Assembly: GCA_024239075.1 (NCBI GenBank)
Contig: JANBVI010000006.1
Location: forward strand, 124,001-188,000
From: Fischerella sp. CENA71
GTDB lineage: Bacteria > Cyanobacteriota > Cyanobacteriia > Cyanobacteriales > Nostocaceae
Length of the DNA stretch: 64,000 nucleotides
Reading direction: 5' to 3'
The translations under genes and the position numbers were made by a program. The notes under the pieces are model-generated. The model was not told the DNA's origin. It searched no databases and saw only the letters and a list, made by a program, of their open reading frames with translations. Each line of letters starts with the position of its first letter. The stretch's first letter is position 1. Shown here in pieces: positions 46,138-53,764 of this stretch.

Positions 46138-47589
46138 TCAAGACATATAAAAACGAGTGGGAGCATTGGCTCTAATTTCAAAACTGTTGAGATATCCTAC
46201 AGGATCACTGGGATCAAAACCCTTATTGTCGATAAATAGTTCCGGTGGTTCGACTTTGTAATCATCTTTTGGGGACTCAATACCCATTTCTGCGGCAATA
46301 TCTCGATAAAGGTCTGTTCTCCAGCCTTGGGCAGCTAATTTATCTGCATTTTTGGGAAATTCCTTAATTTGTCCCCAACGAGCAGCTTGTGTCATCAACC
46401 AAATACTTCTGGATCTCCACAAGAATGTAGAGTGTTCACCTGGTTGTTTGGGAATATTGTCAGGAATGTCAAAGAAAATAGTGTTATCAGCAGCTTTAAT
46501 CGTGCGATCTTTGCCATCAAAACCACCATAGTTGTAGTTGCCGAGAATTGCTGGGCCTGTAAACTTGGTGATAGGCGCACCCGGTTTTTTGGGTTTGGCA
46601 CCCGTAAATGAGCGATCTGTGAGCAGTTCTGCAACTTCTTTGCGGTTTTCAGGTTTGCTGCAATATTGACAAGCTTCAATCATCGCTTTGACGAGAGAAC
46701 GATAGGTTTTTGGGTAGTTGTCAATAAAAGATTGCATCACCCCCAACAATCGATCTGGGTGTCCTAGCCAGACTTCTTTACCTTGAGCGAAGGTAAATCC
46801 GACACCTTCATTACCAGTTATTGCCCGTGTATTCCAAGGTTCTGCAACCATGTAGGCTTGCATTGCCCCAATCCGTACGTTAGTTACCATCTGCGGTGGA
46901 GGAACAATGATCACACGAAACTCTTTGAAAGGATCGACACCAGCAGCAGCAGACACGTAGCGGATAAAGTATTCGTAAATGGCTGAACTCAGTACTACTG
47001 CCCAGACTTTGCGTTCTGGTGGCTGTTTGTCAAAGTAGTTTCTAAAATCACGACCAAAAGCTTCCAAAGCGCGATCGCCATATTGTTGTTTGTATTCATA
47101 CCAAGGACGCAGCCCAAAATCCCACATGGCTTTGTTCATCGTCATGGCGTTTCCGTGGCGGTGAATAGTCATCGCTGCACACAAGGGAGCGTGACGCGCT
47201 CCTTCCGCACCAATTCTGGCGTTGGTAACAGCACCAGATACCACAGGCGAAGCATCAAGGCGACCAAAAATCAACCCATCGCGTGATGTAGCCCAGCTGG
47301 CTTCCCGGTTGAGTGTGACATTCAATCCATATTTGCGGAAAAAACCTTTTTTCCAAGCGATCGCAAAAGGCGCACAGTCGTTAACAGGAACGTAACCAAC
47401 AGTAATATCTGGTTTTTCTAATGTTCCAGGATTGACTACAGGTTTAATAGCAGCAGCTTCTTCCGTCAGTCCTTTAGCAGAGCGATCGCCTGAGATTGCA
47501 CAAGAAGACAACGCTATTCCTGCTGCTGTTGCTCCTATTCCTTTAATAAAGTCTCGTCGATGCCAATAGTTTTGGTCGGCGTTATTCAT
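46138..47589 (-). CDS. NrtA/CmpA-family periplasmic binding protein, Tat-type signal
   Basis: 483 residues. The start has a twin-arginine signal followed by a lipobox: HRRDFIKGIGATAAGIALSSCA, so it is probably a lipoprotein anchored outside the plasma membrane. The mature part resembles NrtA/CmpA: VGYVPVNDCAPFAIAWKKGF, then EASWATSRDGLIFGRLDAS, MQAYMVAEPWNTRA, and a C-terminal lobe with STFLWRSRSIWLMTQAARW. Ligand unknown: nitrate, bicarbonate or cyanate are possible, but neither narB/nirA nor cynS is here. Longer than NrtA (about 445). Confidence 0.8.
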   Translation of the reverse strand: MNNADQNYWHRRDFIKGIGATAAGIALSSCAISGDRSAKGLTEEAAAIKPVVNPGTLEKPDITVGYVPVNDCAPFAIAWKKGFFRKYGLNVTLNREASWATSRDGLIFGRLDASPVVSGAVTNARIGAEGARHAPLCAAMTIHRHGNAMTMNKAMWDFGLRPWYEYKQQYGDRALEAFGRDFRNYFDKQPPERKVWAVVLSSAIYEYFIRYVSAAAGVDPFKEFRVIIVPPPQMVTNVRIGAMQAYMVAEPWNTRAITGNEGVGFTFAQGKEVWLGHPDRLLGVMQSFIDNYPKTYRSLVKAMIEACQYCSKPENRKEVAELLTDRSFTGAKPKKPGAPITKFTGPAILGNYNYGGFDGKDRTIKAADNTIFFDIPDNIPKQPGEHSTFLWRSRSIWLMTQAARWGQIKEFPKNADKLAAQGWRTDLYRDIAAEMGIESPKDDYKVEPPELFIDNKGFDPSDPVGYLNSFEIRANAPTRFYMS

Positions 47590-47732
47590 GTCTGCTCCAC
47601 TGGTTATTAATTATTCTTAGCCAACCTCACGCCTAAATATTAGTTTTATAGTGCATTCTCAACACAACAACTGACGTCAAAAATTAGGCGTTTATGTTCA
47701 TTTTGCGACTCTATGAGCCAATTTTTTTTCTA

Positions 47733-48584
47733 TTAATTTGAAGTTCGCGGACGATGAGTTACGAATTCTTGAAGTTTGCCCACAGCATAATCAAGAATTA
47801 ACCCAGTTAAGCCAATTACCAACACGGCGAGAAACACAGAACTCAGATTTAAACGGCTCCATTCATCCCAAACAAAAAAGCCGATACCAATACCACCTGT
47901 TAACATTTCTACCGCAACAATTACTAACCAAGCAATTCCTAAACTAATCCGCAAACCTGTAAAAATGTAAGGCAAACTTGCAGGTAAAATAATCTTAGTA
48001 ATCTGTCGCCAACGGGGCATTTCTAACACTTGTGCGACATCTAAATAATCTTTAGAAACGCTAGAAACTCCCAAAGCAGTGTTAATAATTGTCGGCCACA
48101 AGGAAGTGATAAATATCACAAAAATTGCGGAAGGATCTGCCAAATTAAATATTGCTAAGGCAATAGGTAGCCAAGCTAAAGGCGATACAGGTTTAAAAAT
48201 CTGAATAATGGGATTTATTGCTAGCATTGCCGATTTCGACATGCCAATCAGAAAGCCTACAGGGATCGCCACTACAGCACCCAACAAAAAACCTAGCAAT
48301 ACCCGTCTGATACTTGCCAATAACAACCAACCAATTCCCAAGTTTCCCGGCCCGCGTTGGTAGAAAGGGTTGAGTATGTAGTCCAAATTCGCAACCAGTG
48401 CTTCTGGTGGAGTAGGCATCAATTCGTGATTCGCCAGCGCAATTACCCACCACAACAGGATAATTCCCAAGAATCCCAAAGTAGGATACAAGATTACATC
48501 CTTGAGAACAAAAGGTTTTGCCTTTTTCCAAGCAGTTTGCCCAGCAACTGCAAATATTGCAGCCAAATTCAATTGAAATATCAT
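47733..48584 (-). CDS. ABC transporter permease, NrtB/CmpB type
   Basis: 283 residues from ATG 48584, which has gagg 9 nt upstream and gives the usual NrtB/CmpB length. The longer frame from ATG 48665 starts next to the riboswitch and has no ribosome site. Six membrane helices; the cytoplasmic EAA loop that contacts the ATPase is in DVAQVLEMPRWRQITKIILPASLPYIFTGLR. It is the first gene of the operon and follows a c-di-AMP-type riboswitch by about 100 nt. Confidence 0.88.
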   Translation of the reverse strand: MIFQLNLAAIFAVAGQTAWKKAKPFVLKDVILYPTLGFLGIILLWWVIALANHELMPTPPEALVANLDYILNPFYQRGPGNLGIGWLLLASIRRVLLGFLLGAVVAIPVGFLIGMSKSAMLAINPIIQIFKPVSPLAWLPIALAIFNLADPSAIFVIFITSLWPTIINTALGVSSVSKDYLDVAQVLEMPRWRQITKIILPASLPYIFTGLRISLGIAWLVIVAVEMLTGGIGIGFFVWDEWSRLNLSSVFLAVLVIGLTGLILDYAVGKLQEFVTHRPRTSN

Positions 48585-48682
48585 TCGATGCAACCTCAAC
48601 AGAGTCAAGTGCAGGTACAAAAAACCTGAGCAGTACCAGCCAAGGAAGCTGATGAGGTTAAACATTAAAAAAATGCTGCCTC

Positions 48683-48822
48683 TTCAGTCTCCTCTCAATG
48701 CCTACGAAGTTAGCTGACGGGCTAGGACTGAGAGATGTCCTTCTCATTTGAGATACGCCCCAAAAAATGGTTCCTCCGCTCCAGCGTTAGCGTTGTTATT
48801 AGCTAGATTAGGCTGACTTACT
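48683..48822 (-). promoter_or_regulatory. ydaO/yuaA-type (cyclic di-AMP) riboswitch
   Basis: The minus-strand RNA contains, in order, the conserved blocks of this class: gcctaatct, gagcggaggaacca, tggggcgtatct, ggacatctctcagtcc, then agcccgtcagctaacttcg and taggcattgagagg. This matches the B. subtilis ydaO leader as I remember it (GCGGGGGACCCA, UGGGGUGAAUCC, CCGUCAGCUAACCUCGUAAGCG, UGAGAGGA). Two pseudo-symmetric ligand sites are expected. A run of seven U follows at 48673-48667, but the stem before it is weak, so the mechanism (termination or start access) is open. Confidence 0.88.
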
Positions 48823-49064
48823 CTACTTAAGAAACTAAAGTAACATATATTTCTTTATATTGTATATCTATCTCAAGGTAAATATGATTATTGATTATTA
48901 AGTTTAGTGTTACAAAACGTAATTTATAAATCAAAGTTATTAAGCAGAAATTTAAACCGTAAAATTTACGTTGACAAAGCCAAGGTTATATAAAAACTGA
49001 CTTTACTACTTTTGAACATCCTTGTACAATATGCCGACAAAAAGCAATATTTGCAAGATTGAAG
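48823..49064. other. Divergent promoter region (riboswitch operon / binding-protein gene)
   Basis: AT-rich, no gene. It must drive the minus-strand ABC operon (via the leader) and the plus-strand solute-binding protein. Confidence 0.55.
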
Positions 49065-49967
49065 ATGTATAAAAATCTGGCGGCGATAACTACCTTGAGT
49101 CTCTTATTAACAACATTCATACCTGCGGTTGCTAATGCCGAAACAGTGATGGAAAAAGTAGCACGGACGGGAGTACTAACAGCAGGGACTAGCAAAGATG
49201 CAATTCCCTTTGCTTATACGAGTAATCAGGGAAAATTGGTTGGTTATTCCGTAGATATGTTGAATTTGGTTAAAGAACAATTAGAAAAAGAACTAGGAAA
49301 AAAAATTCAATTGCAATTGGTAACAGTGACACCAGGAGAACGGATTCCCAAAATTCTCAATGGACAAGTTGATATTGTTTGTGATGCTAGCAGTTTTACT
49401 TGGGAACGGGATAAAAAAGTAGATTTTTCACTGAGTTATGGTGCTACTGGTACTCAATTATTAGTAAAAAAGGGAAGTAATTTAGGTTCTCCTGAGTCTT
49501 TAATCGGTAAACGTGTCGGTGTACTGAGCCAAACTACCAATGAATTAGCACTCAAGCGAGTCCAACCGCAAGCAAAACTAGTCTTATTAAAAGACCGCGC
49601 CGAAGGATATGCTGCTTTGCAACAAGGGAAAATCGATGCTTTTGCAGCAGATAGCATCTTGTTAGAAGGATGGTTAGGAACAACAAAAAACTCGAACGCT
49701 TTTCAAGTAGTACCAGATCGCCCTTACTCTAGAGAAGGTATTGCATGTATGGTTCCTGAGAATAATTCTAGATTTATGGACTCAGTTAACTATACTCTCT
49801 ACAAGTTCATGCAAGGATTCGTGGATGGAGACAAACGAAATGTTAGTATCTTCGATCGCTGGTTTGGTTCTAATGGCGTGGTTTTTCTGAACAATGATTT
49901 ACGCGATTTAGCAATTGAAACCATGCAAATCATGATTGAATCGCGCGAAGAGATTCCTAAAAATTAG
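49065..49967 (+). CDS. Amino-acid-type solute-binding protein (PBP2)
   Basis: 300 residues from ATG 49065 (TTG 49061 frame start rejected). Sec signal peptide about 1-24 (NLAAITTLSLLLTTFIPAVANA, cut after ANA). The mature part is a GlnH/SBP family 3 protein: VLTAGTSKDAIPFAYTSNQG, GYSVDMLNLVKEQL, ILNGQVDIVCDASSFTWER (ligand-loop), GKRVGVLSQTTN, ALQQGKIDAFAADSILL. It would bind an amino acid or related solute in the periplasm. No permease or ATPase gene is adjacent, so it either shares a transporter elsewhere or senses. Confidence 0.85.
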   Translation: MYKNLAAITTLSLLLTTFIPAVANAETVMEKVARTGVLTAGTSKDAIPFAYTSNQGKLVGYSVDMLNLVKEQLEKELGKKIQLQLVTVTPGERIPKILNGQVDIVCDASSFTWERDKKVDFSLSYGATGTQLLVKKGSNLGSPESLIGKRVGVLSQTTNELALKRVQPQAKLVLLKDRAEGYAALQQGKIDAFAADSILLEGWLGTTKNSNAFQVVPDRPYSREGIACMVPENNSRFMDSVNYTLYKFMQGFVDGDKRNVSIFDRWFGSNGVVFLNNDLRDLAIETMQIMIESREEIPKN

Positions 49968-50003
49968 CTTTGAAGTTTTTAGTGAGCAGCAAACATGCAT
50001 AAA

Positions 50004-50028
50004 ATAGTAGGGGCTTCAGCCCTACTAT
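50004..50028. repeat. Small palindrome (atagtaggg / ccctactat)
   Basis: 9-bp perfect arms and 7-nt loop between the binding-protein gene and the ATPase gene; no T run, so only a weak terminator candidate. Confidence 0.6.
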
Positions 50029-50095
50029 CAACAACCTTGACATTGACATTAATGTTAAGGTTTAGCGTAAGAGAGTCAGCACTAATTCGACTCTC

Positions 50096-52114
50096 ATGCT
50101 TTATTCAGAACGGTTGCATCAACTTACCAAAGAACATGCAGATACTTTAGCAGCCCTCGTGTGTGGGTTATTTTTATTTTGCGGATGGTTCGCCTTACAC
50201 CTTGGCTTTTTGGGATGGGCGTTGTTGCTGTTACCCATCGCCTATGTGATTGGTGGTTACGAAAGCGCCCGTGAGGGACTCACAACTCTCATCAAAGAAA
50301 AAGAACTAGATGTAGATTTGCTGATGATAGTGGCGGCGCTTGGTGCAGCTGGGCTGGGTTTATGGCGAAGAGAGTATTACTTAATTATCGATGGGGCTAT
50401 TTTGATTCTCATCTTTGCTATTAGTGGCGCCCTAGAAGGTTATGCGATGCGGCGAACTGAACGCAGTATCCAGAGTTTGATGAGCTTAACACAGGATACA
50501 GCAACAGTTGTGCGTCAAGGCAAAGAAGAAGTAATTGCGATCGCGCAGTTGCAATTAGGAGATGAAATTATTGTCAAGCCAGGAGAATTAATTCCCACAG
50601 ATGCGGTAATTCTGGAAGGTTACAGTACTCTCAACCAAGCCGCAATTACAGGCGAGTCTTTACCTGTCGAGAAAACAGTCGGTGACGAAGTATTTGCAGG
50701 TACGTTAAATGGGTATGGAGCGCTGAAGTTAAAGCTGCATCAACCACCGGAAAGTAGCTTAATTCAACGAGTGATTCGTTTAGTACAACAAGCACAAACA
50801 GAAACACCTCCTTCTCAACAGTTTATTGAACGATTTGAACGAGGATATGCACGGGTAATTGTAATTGCTGGAGTCTTGCTGTTGATTTTGCCACCATTCC
50901 TGTGGAATTGGGATTGGGAAACAGCGATTTATCGAGCTTTGACTTTTTTGGTGGTGGCTTCTCCCTGTGCATTAATGGCTGCAATTATGCCAACATTACT
51001 TTCAGGAATTGCTAACGGTGCAAAACAGGGAATTTTGTTTAAAAATGGCTCTCAATTAGAAATAATGGGGAAAGTACGAGCGATCGCTTTTGATAAAACT
51101 GGTACTCTCACAACAGGAGTCTTAGAAGTATGTGAAATAATTCCTGCTAGTGAATATACACAAGAATATGTATTAAAAACTGCCGCTTCTGTAGAATCTC
51201 GTTCCGAACATCCCCTTGGTGAAGCAATTGTCAAAGCAGCAAAAAACTTAGATTGGGTAGCTGCGACAGAAGTACAAGCTTTCCCTGGACAGGGAATTAT
51301 AGGTATTGTAAATCACCAAGAAATAATTGCCGGGAAAGATAATTTTGTCCAAAACTATGTTAATGATTTACCTCAAAACTTAATTGAGATAGCTACCAAC
51401 TTCGAGTTACAGGGGAAAACAGTTGTTTGGATAGCAGAAAATGAAGAGGAGACGGGGACAGAGGGACAAGGGGACGCGGGGAATAAAAATGAAACACTCT
51501 CCGTGTCTCCCCCTCACTCTATCACCGCGTCTTCTTCACTCTCCGCTTCATATCAAGTGTTAGGTATTATAGCTATTGCTGACACAGTGCGATCGCAAGC
51601 AGCAGCAACAATTTCTCATCTGAAAAAATTGGGAGTTGAGCAAATAGTCATGTTGACTGGAGATAATCAACAGACTGCTGAAAGTGTGGCACGGGAATTG
51701 GGAGTAGATCGAGTCTATGCAGAGTTACTACCAGAAGACAAATTGCATGTAATTCGTCGTTTACAGCAAGAGTATCAAACAGTCGCCATGGTAGGTGATG
51801 GTATCAATGATGCACCAGCCCTAGCTCAAGCATCTGTAGGGATTGCCATGGGGACGGTAGGAAGTGATGTAGCATTAGAAACAGCCGATATTGTCTTGAT
51901 GGCAGATAGATTAGAAAAAATCGAAGTAGCAATGCGCTTAGGTAAAAGAGCGCAAGCAATAGTCAAACAGAATATCACCATTGCTTTAGGATTTATTCTT
52001 TTACTGTTAATTGGCAATTTCTTGGGTGATATCAACTTACCTATCGGTGTAGTAGGACACGAAGGATCTACTGTGTTAGTTACCCTGAGTGGTTTACGAT
52101 TGTTAAAAAATTAA
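50096..52114 (+). CDS. P1B-type metal-exporting ATPase with an SPC motif (P1B-4, CoaT/CtpD-like)
   Basis: 672 residues. P-type ATPase: A-domain TGES, phosphorylated Asp333 in FDKTGTLT, HP motif SEHPLGEAIVKAA, hinge MVGDGINDAPALAQA. The metal-site helix carries Ser289-Pro290-Cys291 (ASPCALMAAI) instead of CPC, and the last helix has HEGSTVLVTLSGL. These are the marks of group P1B-4, linked to Co2+ and in some cases Zn, Fe or Ni export. There is no N-terminal metal-binding domain. Residues about 451-485 (EEETGTEGQGDAGNKNET and following) come from an in-frame inserted repeat in the N domain. No regulator gene is adjacent. Confidence 0.9.
   Translation: MLYSERLHQLTKEHADTLAALVCGLFLFCGWFALHLGFLGWALLLLPIAYVIGGYESAREGLTTLIKEKELDVDLLMIVAALGAAGLGLWRREYYLIIDGAILILIFAISGALEGYAMRRTERSIQSLMSLTQDTATVVRQGKEEVIAIAQLQLGDEIIVKPGELIPTDAVILEGYSTLNQAAITGESLPVEKTVGDEVFAGTLNGYGALKLKLHQPPESSLIQRVIRLVQQAQTETPPSQQFIERFERGYARVIVIAGVLLLILPPFLWNWDWETAIYRALTFLVVASPCALMAAIMPTLLSGIANGAKQGILFKNGSQLEIMGKVRAIAFDKTGTLTTGVLEVCEIIPASEYTQEYVLKTAASVESRSEHPLGEAIVKAAKNLDWVAATEVQAFPGQGIIGIVNHQEIIAGKDNFVQNYVNDLPQNLIEIATNFELQGKTVVWIAENEEETGTEGQGDAGNKNETLSVSPPHSITASSSLSASYQVLGIIAIADTVRSQAAATISHLKKLGVEQIVMLTGDNQQTAESVARELGVDRVYAELLPEDKLHVIRRLQQEYQTVAMVGDGINDAPALAQASVGIAMGTVGSDVALETADIVLMADRLEKIEVAMRLGKRAQAIVKQNITIALGFILLLLIGNFLGDINLPIGVVGHEGSTVLVTLSGLRLLKN
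51445..51548. repeat. GC-rich repeat inserted in frame in the P-type ATPase gene
   Basis: gagacggggacagagggac-type text on one side and gtgtctccccctcactc-type text on the other form imperfect inverted halves. It adds about 35 residues rich in E, G, S and T. Confidence 0.75.
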
Positions 52115-52147
52115 GCAACTAATAAAAATGTACCAGACTGTATTGGT

Positions 52148-52226
52148 TTTAGACTCAGAAATCAAGTTTAGGACTCAGAAATTAAGTTTAGGACTCAGAA
52201 ATTAAGTTTTAGACTCAGAAATTAGC
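52148..52226. repeat. 21-bp minisatellite, locus 3
   Basis: Four units of about 21 bp (core ggactcagaaattaag) after the ATPase gene. Same period and GACTC core as the arrays at 10621 and 23317, with a diverged end. Confidence 0.8.
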
Positions 52227-52359
52227 TTCACAGCTTACGATATTATTCTGAGGCAGTTAGACATTAAGTATTGGTTTTTACCATTACCGACCTCAACGAA
52301 TAATACAAATGTTCAAGCGGACATGATATAAAGCATCTCAAAAGCCCAACACAAACAAT

Positions 52360-53040
52360 ATGTATTACTCAGATAAATGGCAGGTGAGGTTAGCGCAAGT
52401 AGCATATCGCTTTAACCAACAATATGAAAATCAATCTTTTGACGTGCCAACAGAAGTGCAGGCAATGCCAATATATCGGGAGTGGGTAAGTGGGATATTA
52501 GCAGCAAAAATAGTTTCTAGTTTTTGGGAAATAGCTCAACCACAAAAAAACCAGCACTGTTTAGATATAGGCTGCGGTGTCAGCTTTTTGATCTATCCTT
52601 GGCGAGATTGGCAAGCGTATTTTTATGGACAAGAAATCAGCAATGTAGCGCGAGATGCTCTCAATTCCCGTGGTTCGCAGTTGAACTCAAAACTATTCAA
52701 AGGTGTCGAGTTAGGCCCTGCACATCAGTTAAACTACCCTTTAGATAAGTTTGACTTAGCGATCGCCACAGGATTTAGCTGTTATTTTCCACTGGAATAT
52801 TGGAGTGCTGTATTAGCAGAAGTCAAACGAGTCTTGAAACCAGGTGGACAATTCGTCTTTGACATCCTCAATCCAGAACAACCGTTAGCTGAAGATTGGG
52901 CGGTTTTGGAAACTTATTTGGGTGCTGAGGTATTTTTAGAGGCGATCGCAGAATGGGAAAAAATAATCAAAGCTGCTGATGGTAAAGTAGTTGCACGGCA
53001 ATCAGGAGAATTATTCGATTTGTACAAAGTGCGGTTTTGA
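52360..53040 (+). CDS. Class I SAM-dependent methyltransferase
   Basis: 226 residues. Rossmann methyltransferase: motif I CLDIGCGVSFLIYPW (about 67-81), motif II region AYFYGQEIS, motif IV LAIATGFSCYFPLEYW, and VLKPGGQFVFDILNP after it. Ubiquinone/tocopherol-type or generic methyltransferases look like this; the substrate cannot be told. The end EIIKAADGKVVARQSGELFDLYKVRF-like tail is polar. The gene is alone on the plus strand and convergent with the hup genes. Confidence 0.82.
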   Translation: MYYSDKWQVRLAQVAYRFNQQYENQSFDVPTEVQAMPIYREWVSGILAAKIVSSFWEIAQPQKNQHCLDIGCGVSFLIYPWRDWQAYFYGQEISNVARDALNSRGSQLNSKLFKGVELGPAHQLNYPLDKFDLAIATGFSCYFPLEYWSAVLAEVKRVLKPGGQFVFDILNPEQPLAEDWAVLETYLGAEVFLEAIAEWEKIIKAADGKVVARQSGELFDLYKVRF

Positions 53041-53132
53041 GACTAAGTGTGAAAACCTTGAAACACTTGGCATCAAGGTTTAAGCCCTTAGCAGTATATT
53101 TTGAAAAATCGGGATGTTACCACAACCAACAT

Positions 53133-53555
53133 TTATATTTCTACACTGTGTTTTTTGGCAATTTGACGAAGTTGCTCAAACTGCTCTTGTGATGCTAACT
53201 GTAGCTTTTCGTCTGTTGGTAGTTGATTGTTTGGGCCTTTAGGGACTAAATATTTAACATAGAGAGAAATAAAATCAACGATCGCAGCTATCCCAGGTAA
53301 AGCATGATTGTCAGCTTGCTTACCTGCTACCATAATCGCCATACTTCCTTCAATCGATTTTCTGGTAGCATCGGCAAATTGACCAACCAGTTCATGAATA
53401 TAATCTACAGTCTCCAGGTTCTTTAACTTCACCAGATCCGGAGTAAATTCGTATCCTGCTGCTGTTGCTTGTTCCAGCACACACCATTGTGTGAACTCTT
53501 GCAGTACTATTTCAGGAAGTCCGGCGAGATGATTGTGTAATTCTGAATTAGACAC
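53133..53555 (-). CDS. Hypothetical protein downstream of hupL
   Basis: 140 residues, helical, soluble, no motif I recognise. Sequence features: ELHNHLAGLPEIVLQEFTQW at the start, a middle helix VDYIHELVGQFADATRKSIEG, and GIAAIVDFISLYVKYLVPKG. One cysteine only. It lies 209 bp after hupL on the same strand; the gap holds a MITE-like element, so co-transcription is uncertain. It is not HupW (no NiFe-protease motif). A link to the hydrogenase is only positional. Confidence 0.6.
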   Translation of the reverse strand: MSNSELHNHLAGLPEIVLQEFTQWCVLEQATAAGYEFTPDLVKLKNLETVDYIHELVGQFADATRKSIEGSMAIMVAGKQADNHALPGIAAIVDFISLYVKYLVPKGPNNQLPTDEKLQLASQEQFEQLRQIAKKHSVEI

Positions 53556-53599
53556 TAGCTTTCCTTATAAATTTTCAGTTTTCTTCGTGTCTTCGTGCC

Positions 53600-53704
53600 T
53601 TATACCAATTTCCTTTAAAAGTGAAACATATTTTTTTGTAGAGACGTGCCATGGCACGTCTCTACATTATTTATGTGTATCGCGATTAACGTGAAATGGT
53701 ATTA
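53600..53704. repeat. MITE-like element, copy B
   Basis: Ends tataccaatttcc and gaaatggtatta are inverted; the centre is the palindrome gtagagacgtgccatggcacgtctctac (shown in two halves: gtagagacgtgccat / ggcacgtctctac). About 105 bp, no coding capacity. Confidence 0.8.
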
Positions 53705-53764
53705 GTGGTTCAACAATTAATTTTATTAACCACTAAAACACTAAGACTCCAAGTTAAAACGAGA

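Noticed and set aside
45176-48584. Naming the operon nrt, cmp or cyn
   Set aside because: The ligand cannot be told from sequence by eye; no nitrate reductase, cynS or carboxysome gene is adjacent, and NrtC/CmpC-type fusion is absent.
48585-48665. N-terminal extension of the ABC permease from ATG 48665
   Set aside because: It begins next to the riboswitch, lacks a ribosome site and makes the protein longer than the NrtB/CmpB norm; ATG 48584 has a good site.
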